Source: Guillardia theta CCMP2712 (taxonomy: Eukaryota; Cryptophyceae; Pyrenomonadales; Geminigeraceae). From it: a DNA stretch of 64,000 nucleotides. The DNA is taken from positions 125,079 through 189,078 of the forward strand of contig NW_005434639.1 in assembly GCF_000315625.1 (NCBI RefSeq). The letters are read 5' to 3'. The position numbers and the translations under genes are program-made. Shown here piece after piece: positions 51,412-61,700 of this stretch (within the stretch, counting starts at the first letter, position 1; every line of letters begins with the position of its first letter). Under the pieces are notes generated by a model, which saw only the letters and a program-made list of their open reading frames with translations, was not told the origin of the DNA and made no database searches.

Positions 51412-52067
51412 TATGCTTCGTCCTTCTCGAGCCCTGCTTCTTCGCTCCAACGCCATGCTTCATCCTTATCTCCCAACTCCTCCTGATCTCAGTGCTTCAA
51501 GCCGATTCTTACCATCGCCCATCATCAACTATCGTTTCTCATCTTCTTCTCTTCAACTCTGTTCTTCCGCATATTTCATTCCCAACGCGTCGATCGGCTC
51601 CCCATGCCATTTCCACATCTACGTACTCTTGTCCTTCTGGAAAGCACACCGATACATTCTAAACTTATACTCATCTTTCTTGGCCTCAAATTTCCACCTT
51701 TGCTGCCTGCTCTTGTGCTCCCAGACTCTAGTCTTTCAGCTGTACGCCAGCTTCCATATCCTCGTTCCCTCTCGCTGCGCCATGTCAGACTCTTCTTTCA
51801 TCTATTCGTTCTGTGGCATTGGTGCGATGAAATATTCCTCTGCTATCCTCTCTTCTTCAAGAAATTCTTTCACTCCAAGTTGTTCTTGTTGTACCAAAAC
51901 TTCCTTCTCATCGTCATCCAACAGTAGTTCTGTGTTGACTTTTGATGCAATGTTTCGAAATCGCTTTGCTGAAATACCAGTTCCAGGTTGACGAGATGGA
52001 ATACCTAAAGAAATGAGCTCAAGGGTTTGAAAACAAACAGAACTTCATAAGCTTGCGCGTTGGGGAG

Positions 52068-54401
52068 ATGGATTCCAATGAGGATCCAAAGAATCTCACA
52101 AACAGCAATGTACTTGCCGTGGGTAGCAAGCGGCAGCGCGTTCAGGTCTGACATCTGCACATCCTTGAGGATGGTAATAGGGCCTTGCTACAGGTGCAGA
52201 GACTTCGATTCAGCGAGCTGGCTTTGAAGAACAATCAGAATTTGACACCGGTGAAGGTCAAGTGAGATGCTTGCCAATATATTTTTTTGATTTGGTCCCG
52301 ACAGGTGAATCCTGGTGAGAATGGAAGCAATCAAAGCTCTCCATCACCTGGTCTCCCTGAAGCTCTTTGTAAGATCCTTCCTTACATTCTTTTACAGGAA
52401 ACGCTTCACCGAAGTGGGAGAGTGCTGCCAATAGATTGTGATAGATTAAGTTTCTCAAGACTGACATCCTGTAACTTCATTTGGTCAGGATTGCCAAACA
52501 GCGCATTTCCCCTGGAGCAAGAAACTCGAAGGCTAATGGAACCCCGAACTCGAACAAGTCTGCTTCGCTGCCTGGAACGCCTACAGGCCATGGCAGGATT
52601 CAAACTCCAGGTGGACAAAACTCGTAGTGATTCTGAGAGAGTGATGTTGGTCGTGCAGAGTTTGATGATGCATCGTCACGCACAAGCCAAGATGATCAAG
52701 ATCGAACCCCGCGAGCAAGGATGAGTGCAAGGATGAAGCGAGAGAGTCCGAGGACACCAATGGATGGAGGATCACAGAAGTCAATGGACGGAAAGAACTT
52801 GGACAAGAGTAATGCAGAGGTGAAGTCAGGAAGAAAATGTTCTCTTCTTGGTTCTTACAACAGCCTTGTATTGGTAGGCTGCTCGGAGTGCAAAGCCTGG
52901 CATTCAGATCCAACAGGTTGTCATGCTTTACCTCATGTTTCTTGTCTCAACGCCGGCGTGTAGATTCCAGAGCTTTTTGTGAAGCTGCAATCTGGAGCAT
53001 CTGTGGAGAACGTGAATGGAGCGAAAGGGCTTTGGACGTTGGTTACGGGAGGGAAGAAGGAGGAAGTTCTGAGCGTCCCTGATTGCCTGGACGTGATGGC
53101 TGAGAATCTGAAGACGGTGAGTGACCTGTTCGAATGATGACTCAACAGAGATGGCTGACAACATTATGCAGGGCCCAACCCAATCGAGATTCTTTGTGCT
53201 AGCCATCCTTGGAGAATCTGCGTACTTTGACCCAAAGTGGAGCGTGAAGATTTCCAGCCACTCAAGCATCCGGACGGGGGTTGTCGAGGCCATGCGTCAT
53301 GGGAAAGGAATCGAAGGAGAAGCTTGCAAGGTTGTGCGAAACTGCAGCGCGAACAGTGCAGATAGTGCGAAGTTATGGGCTGAGCAGGAAGGATTTCTTC
53401 AAGGTGAGTACAAATGTTTTTTGAGTGAAGTTGTCTGCCTTCTGATCAGTATGATGTGCAGTGATGAAGGGTTGCTTCTCTGCTTCCAGTCACATCAAAT
53501 CTTGTGTCGTTGGAGCAATTTGCTCCTTGTCACGCTCAGCCGGCGCGGCTTGCGTTATGGAGAGGTTCAATCTGATCCCTGAAGTACGAGTGTAACTTTG
53601 CACTCCATCGTTCTCCTGATTTGCCTGCAGGTTTTGGAGCCATGCATCAAAGAAAGGATTGCAGGAGACATCGGAACAGACATCAGGGATCGCAACAGGA
53701 TTACTGTTGCTTGTGCTGCCATGGCCATACTGAACATCAGGCAAGCGAAGAGCTCCAGTCTAAGCTCGTCCAAGGACAAAGCTTCGAACCTTCCCCACAG
53801 AACCAGCACTGAGAGCTTGCGGCCAGCGAACGCGAGGTCGCATGAGGGGGCGGGGGGAGAGCAGAACGAAGGCTATGTGCTGGAGAAGAGGGTGATCATC
53901 AACATGGTCCGGATACTCTCATCAGCCATCGACGAGATGCCGTTTGCAGGGGTTAAGTTCTCTCCCGAAGCTGCTCTCTTCTCTTTCCCTGCGGCTGTCC
54001 AGCATAGAGCGAACGTGGCAGTTTTCTGTGACCAGGGGCTTGTGGAGCTGCTGCTGTCCCTAATCCAGAGGCATCGGCCAGCAAGTACAGGAGGGGAGGG
54101 CGACAGTGCGCAAAAGAGCGATCCGACACAGGCTGATACTGCAGACAAGGTGGAAGGAGGGAAGGACGAAACCAACATCCGGTTGATCGAACTGGCGCTG
54201 CAGACGATGTTGACCATGTCGAAGACGGAAGGAGGAGCAGGCCATGAATGCCTGCAGAGGATGAATCTTCTCAACTCTCAGGAACTGCTGCAAGGGCTAG
54301 CAGGATGGTCGGTGAATCGTACGGAGGAGGCTCCGAAAGTGGAGCGAGTGGCTCGACTAGCGACAGAAGTGAGGGATTTGTTGTCCCAAGCAGGATCGTA
54401 G
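52068..54401 (+). CDS. Armadillo-like repeat protein with phospho-site-rich N-terminus
   Basis: Ten exons: 52068-52145, 52194-52256, 52305-52350, 52398-52413, 52489-52610, 52659-52819, 52964-53116, 53172-53403, 53462-53583, 53631-54401, closing to 587 aa. Residues 1-165 are basic, disordered and rich in proline-directed sites (R-I-S-P-G, N-G-T-P-N, S-L-P-G-T-P-T, R-E-S-P-R-T-P). From about 180 on the sequence is alpha-helical with armadillo-like hydrophobic spacing (I-P-E-L-F-V-K-L, V-V-E-A-M, A-A-M-A-I-L-N-I-R), with a low-complexity acidic insertion near residues 510-530. It is probably a scaffold or cargo adaptor regulated by CDK/MAPK-type kinases; the family is not identified. A 16-nt exon (52398-52413) and its neighbour are the least certain joins, but only this path keeps the Ser/Pro-rich frame open. 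Confidence 0.75.
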
Positions 54402-54784
54402 CTGATCATGAGGCAATACAAGAAATATCATGTGCAAAGTCACTCCGATCTGTTGTACGGCGTCACCAGTCTCCCAGCACTCCGGGAGTGCTGGGACTCT
54501 AGAGCCCTAGGCTACGGTCACTGGTCGGACTCGGACCCCGCCGGGCCTGCGATGCGGCTGCCCGTCGAGCGGTCACCATCCACTGCGGTGACGTACCCCT
54601 ACCCCACGATTTCCCAGCCAGTACCCCTATCAACTGCCCTTGTATTGGCGCCAGACTGATGACAACATTCGCCCTTATCACCCCTCCCTTGTGCCTGGAT
54701 ACGTGGAGAAAGCTGGGGTGGGTGAGCTTGTCCAGGGAAAGCAAGCAGAACAGGAATACGCTCTGAGTAGTTTGAAACGAAAGA
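54402..54784. other. Spacer with hairpin and GGTCACC-rich GC island
   Basis: Short plus/plus spacer between the armadillo gene and the F-box-like gene. It holds the 25-bp hairpin and, at 54516-54592, GGTCACT, GGTCACC and GGTGACG words like those in two other intergenic islands. Confidence 0.5.
54472..54496. other. Perfect 12-bp inverted repeat with 1-nt loop
   Basis: TCCCAGCACTCC is followed after one G by its exact reverse complement, about 70 bp past the armadillo gene stop. It may fold as a 3' hairpin in the transcript or mark a mobile-element end. Confidence 0.7.
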
Positions 54785-55492
54785 ATGGGCATCTTCACTT
54801 GTGGTTTCTACGACCTCTATGCTGATTTGATGACGATCCTCCCTGCTAAACACGTCATCCTGTTCTACCTAACATCCAAGGAGATCATGCGATGTATCGA
54901 CAATAATGCCAGGTGCTCTGATATCATCAAATCTCGAGTAAACCAGGCTAGGAGATCATATCGCAAGATTCTTGGTAAAGCTGGATTCGAATTCAAGAAA
55001 CTTAAACTGATGAATACACCCCCCCTCTCGGACATGCAACTCTTGTCCTTGTATACCTTTCGGATGTGTACAATGTGTTGGAGCCATCCCCTCAACAAGT
55101 CAGCGCGGCCTGTGATCGTGGGATTCGGACAAAGGCTATGTTTATCATGTTGTACATGTTTCACACTCGAACAATCTGTCGTCAAAGATGTGTACAAGCT
55201 AAGCCTCGAAGACTGTGTACACCTCCCGCACTTGATCGTGGTGTGGGAAGATCAGCGGAGTGAAAGTCGTGTATTTCTGAAGAGCGACATCGAAGAGATT
55301 GCAGGACAGCATCTCAGTGCTGATGAGGTTACGATGAAGCTTCGCCAAGCTCACTATGAATGCATCATCAACAAATTCACCACTCTTTGCTTTGCCAGGC
55401 TTCAATCCAGAATCGAAAATTTTCAGGCAATCTTTGAACAACTCCAACTGTACCAATCGACAAGGCAGAACCAACGTGCATCAAGGCGTTGA
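54785..55492 (+). CDS. F-box-like/zinc-ribbon-like hypothetical protein
   Basis: A single-exon frame of 235 aa. Residues about 15-50 (L-P-A-K-H-V-I-L-F-Y-L-T-S-K-E-I-M-R-C-I) fit a degenerate F-box. Residues about 95-130 carry C-T-M-C and C-L-S-C, paired cysteines typical of a zinc ribbon. The C-terminal half is helical and charged (coiled-coil-like near the end, R-I-E-N-F-Q-A-I-F-E-Q-L-Q-L). F-box proteins recruit substrates to SCF ubiquitin ligases; that role is only suggested here. It has no intron, unlike most neighbours. Confidence 0.6.
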   Translation: MGIFTCGFYDLYADLMTILPAKHVILFYLTSKEIMRCIDNNARCSDIIKSRVNQARRSYRKILGKAGFEFKKLKLMNTPPLSDMQLLSLYTFRMCTMCWSHPLNKSARPVIVGFGQRLCLSCCTCFTLEQSVVKDVYKLSLEDCVHLPHLIVVWEDQRSESRVFLKSDIEEIAGQHLSADEVTMKLRQAHYECIINKFTTLCFARLQSRIENFQAIFEQLQLYQSTRQNQRASRR

Positions 55493-55883
55493 TAGCATGA
55501 TATCGTAATACTGCAATATTTCTTGCGCGCGTGAAAGATGCAGTTTGAATACATTTCACAACTCCGTGTTGTGTATTATAACGACCCAACACTTACACCA
55601 TCTTACATGTCGTCGTCGAAAGTTCCCATGGAAACATTCGTTGAAGATTCGATAGCACATTTGAAGGCATTGTGGGATGATAAAATAGTGATTTGAGGTC
55701 TTCCAGAGCCACTCTATGACTTTCTTGTTCCTGGACGCGGCCTGATTTGAGATAACCCGGAATGTAGTACTGGAAGGGCATGAACCTACCGCAGACAGAG
55801 CGTATGTCGACAAATACGACTGAAGGAAAACAAAATGATCTGACATTCATTAACTTCTCCACAACAGAAAAAAAATTAGTGAC
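55493..55883. other. Convergent 3' spacer, nothing recognised
   Basis: AT-richer sequence between convergent genes. Small minus-strand frames here lack coding character. Confidence 0.5.
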
Positions 55884-56897
55884 CTAGCAGCCAACAGCAA
55901 CTTCAGCAGCTGCCATGACGGAGCTCCCTCTTAGCTTCTTGGTGAAGTGTGAGAGCCCTTCAAGAACCCCTCCTGCCATGGGCAAGCTTGCACGGAAGTG
56001 CAAGTCCGGCTTCTCCAGCTTGTGAGCCACCTTGAGCAAGTCCTGGTCGGCGTTGGCGACGCAGATGAAAGGGATCTCAGTCTGCAGGAGGGGAGCGTCG
56101 TTCAGAGTGTCCCCAGCAGCGATGCAGCGATGGCTCTCATACCCCAGCTTCTTCCTCAGAAACATGGCGGCGTTGGCTTTGTTTGCCAAGGCAGGAAGCA
56201 CACAGATCAGGCGGGGAGGAGGATCCGATCCCCACGCTGCCATCGAGTAAATGGTACAGTTCTCCGCGAGCTTGTCCTGCAGCTCCTGCACAACCATCTG
56301 TGCCTTCTCCTCCGTCGATACAGTGATCGCATAACGCGCCTCCCCTCGAGGAGGAGAGTTGTCCACATCGTTGAGACTCGGTATCAGCCCTTCGTCGTAA
56401 GGGTCGCAGATCGCCTCGACCTTCTCGGCTAGCCCGGATTCCCACCATTGCTCGTTGATCTGACGCTCCCAGTCTTCATCGACTCGGAACTCAGCATTGT
56501 CATAGTCAACGCAATATCGGATCTCCGTGCCCTCCCCGGTGATCAACACATCTGGTACGATCAGGTTTGGCGTTCCTCCCCCGTGCAGCGAGTGAGTTCC
56601 TTTCCCGATGTTCTCGTTCATCTCTCGTGTTGCCCGCGTCTGGAACAGAGGATTGCAATCCCTGATGCTCCTCGCCGTGTTGTAGCACAACACTGATCCC
56701 GTACTCCTCTCGTGCGTTTCCCAGACCGAGTTGAAGTTTTGCAGGTTCGAGTCGTCGCCTATCAAAGTGCCATCGAGGTCGCTCATAAGCAGCACTGAAT
56801 GATGATGTCCTTTACGAAGGCATGGCGTCATTGGCGATATTGTGCTGCCGCTCAGCCCAACCGCGCACAATATTAACAAACAATAAAAAGATTTCAT
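55884..56897 (-). CDS. HAD-superfamily sucrose-phosphatase-like hydrolase with signal peptide
   Basis: A single frame of 337 aa. It begins with a secretory signal (M-K-S-F-Y-C-L-L-I-L-C-A-V-G-L-S-G-S). HAD motif I is S-D-L-D-G-T-L-I-G (nucleophile and acid/base aspartates). The segment L-C-Y-N-T-A-R-S fills the motif II position. Motif IV is A-A-G-D-T-L-N-D-A-P-L-L, with metal-binding aspartates. The cap insertion (L-I-T-G-E-G-T-E-I-R-Y) matches the sucrose-6-phosphate phosphatase subfamily, which removes phosphate from sugar phosphates. The exact substrate is not provable; mannosylglycerate or other sugar phosphates are alternatives. The signal suggests an endomembrane, secreted or plastid-compartment location; no A-F transit motif is evident. 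Confidence 0.8.
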   Translation of the reverse strand: MKSFYCLLILCAVGLSGSTISPMTPCLRKGHHHSVLLMSDLDGTLIGDDSNLQNFNSVWETHERSTGSVLCYNTARSIRDCNPLFQTRATREMNENIGKGTHSLHGGGTPNLIVPDVLITGEGTEIRYCVDYDNAEFRVDEDWERQINEQWWESGLAEKVEAICDPYDEGLIPSLNDVDNSPPRGEARYAITVSTEEKAQMVVQELQDKLAENCTIYSMAAWGSDPPPRLICVLPALANKANAAMFLRKKLGYESHRCIAAGDTLNDAPLLQTEIPFICVANADQDLLKVAHKLEKPDLHFRASLPMAGGVLEGLSHFTKKLRGSSVMAAAEVAVGC

Positions 56898-58723
56898 AAG
56901 CTTGTGGTCTCAGGAAAGGAGTTTCCTGGACATACACCGCATCCACCAACTGTGGGACCAACAATTCCACCAGCTGCACGCTATTCGCTTCTCTTCTCCT
57001 GTCCTGTCCTCTTTCCTCGTATCCTTCCCTTACTCTCCCTCGCTCTCTCTCTCCTTCTTCGCTTCTTCCTCCTCAACACGTTTGTTTCTCCTCCTTGCTC
57101 TTCGCTCCTTCTGTCTTCAAACCTGTTTCAGGAACCTTTCTTGTTTACCACCCCACCCCTACCCCCTGATATTAATAACACCCACCCATCTCCCCCATCA
57201 ACGATCAACTCGTTTCCTACGCTCTTCCTTCTCATCTCTACCTCACTAATTTCATATATCAGGTATTAATTAATTTTGATGATCCCACCTCCAATTCAAA
57301 TTTACCACTACTCAAGGTGACGTCATCACAACCCACCCCCCCTTGATCAAAGTCCTACCCGGTATCTAGCACCACGGTTGTACGATATCCCACCAGAGCA
57401 CCCCCTTCTATTCCCCGAAACGGAGTAACACCTGTACCCTACCCATAAGAGTGTGGTACAATTTCAAACCCCCAACATGACCAATGATGACATAGAAAAT
57501 ACAGGGGGTAGTTCATTACCCCCACCCTCTAATTTCAATCCCCTTTCAGAAGCAGGGGGCACGGCTACAATCTTTGAACCCATTACCCCCTACCCCCTAC
57601 TGAAAAGCTTCTACTACATTCACCCCCAATTTGTCAACCAATCACAAGAGAAAGGTACCGGCACTTTGAACAAACAAGTACCCCCCACCCCAGGTTTTTG
57701 AATCTGAAGTAAGTTTGATCCCTCTTACGTACGAGCACCACATCAATGTTCACCCCCTACCCCCCATTTGTCCACTACCCCCTTTGTGTCTTTCCTTGAT
57801 TTTGCTCCATACCCTTGTATCTGACACCCCCACCCCCCCAAGTATCCTAGTCCAATTCATATTTGGTCAGGGAACTTGGCGACCGTCACCCTTGTCGAAG
57901 CACCCCCCACCCGACAAGTGTACCCCTCCACCCTCTCTGGTACCCTACCCTAAGTAAATACCCGCACGTTCTTCCCCTGCTAGCCCAACGCTCGAGAACG
58001 ACCACCCCTACCGTCCAGTTTGCTATCCCATGACCCCACCCTGATTTTCTCAAGACAAGGAGTTCTGTTTCTGTACAAAATCTTGACTACCGGTTATTTA
58101 GATACTTATTTCATCGAAAAGTACCCGTACATTGTGAAGGTCAGCCATTAACGTGGTACTGTTACGATACCCCCACCCCCTTTCTCCCGGCACCCTCTTC
58201 GACCCACCCCTTCTCGTATCTAACCGAATATGCTCTTCCCCGTGTCCATGAAATCCTGTGGAACTCATTTAATAGGATCCTAGGAGTGAACTGAACATTT
58301 CCAAATTCTCAGTCCGACGGTCACCCGGAGCCCAAGACGCCGGGTCCCGGAACGACGGTGACCGGGCCGGGTGACGCTGGAGCAAAACTTGCCACTGTCT
58401 TGTTGCAACTAAGGTCGTTATGATCATCGGATGTCGGTACGGTCTGCATTAAGTTGCTGCCCCGCGGCTGACTCACTGAGTGCGCAGCGCCGGGGCGGGC
58501 GCACTGTTCTGAGTCTGCCGGCCCAGGGCCAGTCCGAGCCCCGAGCCTGACCCGGCGCCCGGCCGCCGCTGTCCGACGGTTGCGGCCCAACTGCCGCCGC
58601 AGCTCGCCGGGACCGTGCCGGGCCGCCGGGCGGCGGCTTAGTGTGTACTAAGTTTCCGGAAACTTTTGTTGGCCCGTTCCATTTGACGTTTGACAATCTT
58701 GACTACTACGGTGGTCATCAAAG
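56898..58723. other. C-rich noncoding spacer with a GC island
   Basis: No coding gene is seen. 57000-57250 is C/T simple sequence. 57150-58200 is studded with ACCCCC/TACCCCC runs almost only on the plus strand. 58318-58640 is a GC-rich island containing GGTCACCCGG and GGTGACCGGGCC (58358-58369) as inverted words. Apparent ORFs here are compositional. Confidence 0.6.
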
Positions 58724-61700
58724 ATGCGAGGTTGGCTGGACAAGTGGAGGGAGCAGGTGAAGGGAGGAAGCGGGGAGACACATAAGTCTATCGGGCATGA
58801 GGAGAAGAGTTCGGTCAAAGACGATCACCAAACACCGAGTTCTGAGTCAGGAGTACTAGGGGGAGGGGGAGGGGGACGGGAAGGTGAAGATGGTAGTGGA
58901 AGCGGAGGACAGCATGAAGTAGCCGACGAAGACAAGAAGAAGAGAAAAGACAGCATTGCAGTGGAGGACATGGCATGGGGCAACGGCATGCTGTGCCCAT
59001 ATTGCTCTATTCCATCCTTCATCGCACGATGCTGCAAGCTGAGGTGAGATGTGAAGGGAGAGGCTCTTCTCTGACGGGTTGAGCTTCCGTATGCAGGAGC
59101 AGCGAGCCTCTTCGATGGTCGCATGCACAAGTGCTGGAAGCGCTTGATGTGCTCAGCACACACAGGCATGCTCTGGCGAGACAACTAGGAAGCCTCCCTG
59201 GCAAGGAAGACAAAGCCGGAGGGAAGCTTAGGTTTTGCTTCGAAACCCAGCAGGTGGACGGGGAAAAGATGTTTGCAACGGCGATGGGCAAGGAAGCTGA
59301 TGCCAAGACGTTCAACCGGTCAGGGAGGAGGCGGATTGACAATGGCAAACTGACTCGCTCCCTCAAGGTTCGTCCTTGACCAACGCATGAAGACGTGGGG
59401 CGTTCAGGTCTCAGACCATCGCGCTCTCATCACCTCCTTTGCCGTCCTTCTATGCCGCCCGGAGTATCGGAGGATCTTCAGCGTGGAAGGGAGCGAGCTA
59501 GAGTCCTCCCACCCGAGGATGCAGTGCCTGGTCCACTTCGTCCGCTCTCCCTCCAGCTTCGGCATCAAAGTCGATTTTCAGCCGTCGGAAGTCGCAAACA
59601 TTCAGTTCATGGCAATCGAAGAGCTTTGCAGGCTGTTGGAGCGCGAGGCCGCAAGGCAGAAAGTGAGTGCGTTGATCCCTTGGGCATTCGCCTGTCATTC
59701 CCTTGTCTTCCACGTCCCCGCTTCCGTATCCTACAGATTCGTTGTTACTATCCTGACTTTCTTTGACCACGTCTCCTCCTTCTTCCTCGTCCTCGTCCTC
59801 TGTTCACTTCCCTTCCGTATCTCCCTCACTGAATCCAACCTCTCTCCCCCTTCTGCTCCTGTCACCCTGAACCCGCCGCAGCTTCTTCGGACAGATTCGA
59901 GTCTTCTTGACCTCCTCCTGCTGATTGTCAGCTGTCAGAGCAGCGACAGGCCCCCAACAGACCAGAAGTCCAACGATCAATTGCATCAGCATCTGCATGA
60001 AGAAAGGTTCCTGGTGGCCACGGTGAGATTTCCTGCAGACCTCTTGCGTGTTCTCAGGTTTCGCATGAGAGTGACGTATGTTATCAAGCTTGCGGGGCTT
60101 GAGAGGATAGCGCTCGACGGCAGCAATGGGGTTGTGCTGGTCAGCAAAGGGTTCCATACCTTCGTAATCTCCTCTCTTGGCTCATCGGGTGAGAATGGCA
60201 GCGGGGACCGAGGGTATGTGACGGGTTTCCCAGCCATGGCGATGGATTTCCTGCTCAAGGCGAACATATTCCGTGGGAGATCCATATCGCTCTCGTTGTT
60301 GCAGACTATGCAAGTGAGAGCATGTGAAACTGGATGAGAGTCGGGGGGTTTCCTGTACCTCCCTGCCATCTCCGTCTTCTCTCTCTTCGCTTCTTCTGTC
60401 AGATTCCCCTTCCCTTTCTCCGCATCATCCCTCGCATGTTGACATGTTTCACACCTCCGTCTCCGTCGTCTCCTCACCGACTCTCCTGACCTTCAAACCT
60501 TCAGTCTTCTCTCCTCACGATCCTCAACGGCATCGCGCAGACAGAGCGGGCGAGAAGGAATCTCCTTGAAGCAGGTCTGCTCCACCACTCTACCTCTCCT
60601 ACTCAGGCAAGCGGTCGCAGGAGTCGTAGCTCCTCTCCTCCCCTTCCTGTCCAACTCGGACTATCTAGGGAGCGAGCGCTCGCTGCTGGCCATGCAGGTG
60701 GTGAGGAAGCTGTCAGAGGGTGCTCGAGAAGGTGAGGGGGCATGTTGTGTCGAGGAGCTGCTGATCAAGGGCGGGATAAGGGAGGAGAGAAGATGCGAAC
60801 AACGGCCATGAGGAGGAAGGGAAAGACGAGGAGGGCAGGGAACAGGAGGAGGAGGAGGAGGAGGAGGAGAAGAACGTCGAGACTCTGGTCTTCCTATCTG
60901 GTATTGTTCCATTTGTTCTCCAACGAATTCTACACGCGAGCAAACGACCGGCAGCTAGAAATCAGTGGAAGAAGTTCACAGACGACGAGGTCCCCTATGC
61001 TGCTCCACAGTCCTCATCTCCCTTTCTGTTCCACTCCCTCCCTCCTCCTCCCTCCTCCTCCCTCTTCTTCCTCCTCCCTTTCCCGTTCACTTCTTTCCTC
61101 CTCCTCCTCCTCGTGATGTTTACTTCCAGTAAGACCCCTCCTCACTTCAATCTTGAATTTCCTTACTCCCATTCTCTCCCCCTCTCTCCTCCTCTCCCTC
61201 TCCTGTCTCTCTCTGTTCCTAACTCCTTCTCACCCCCCCCCCTCTCTTCCGCCGCTTCCTCTCTCCCCATATGTCTTGTACCTCACTGCCAGGGCAGGTG
61301 CGACGAGTCTGGTCCATCGGAGCGGAGGGCTGGCAGAGCCTCGTCGAGCTTTGTAAGTCCCGATCAGCACTGGGAGCTGGGCAGGAGCTGGGCGTGTTGA
61401 AACAGCTGGAGGAGACGCTGAAGACTGTCCTGCTGGCCTCCTCGGAAGACTACTTGATGAGCATGAGGCTGCTAGCTTCCGGTGGGAGGAAGGGAGAGAG
61501 AGGAGAGGAGAGGAGAGGAGGGGAGGGGAGGGGAGGGGAGGGGAGGGGAGAGGAGAGGAGAGGAGAGGAGAGGATAGGAGGGGATGAGATGTGATGAGAT
61601 GGGATTGGAGAAGCAAGGAAGAGGATAGGATAAAAGAGGAGAGGAGAGGAGAGGAGGGGAGGGGAGGGGAGAGGAGAGGAGAGGAGAGGAGAGGAGAGGA

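Larger units (their letters stand above)
50530..52067. other. Spacer with an AT-rich island and a CTC microsatellite
   Basis: After about 350 bp of ordinary spacer, 50880-51240 is strikingly AT-rich and unlike the rest of the window. It is followed by C/T-rich simple sequence. Pyrimidine-rich frames at 51234-51991 are low-complexity artefacts. Confidence 0.6.

Noticed and set aside
51234-51991. Overlapping plus-strand ORFs of 142 and 192 codons
   Set aside because: Leu/Ser/Pro-rich translations come from the CTCCTG minisatellite and C/T-rich spacer. There is no domain, and different frames are equally open.
56902-57269. Plus-strand ORFs of 115 and 121 codons
   Set aside because: Both arise from C/T-rich sequence in alternative frames, with no coding signal.
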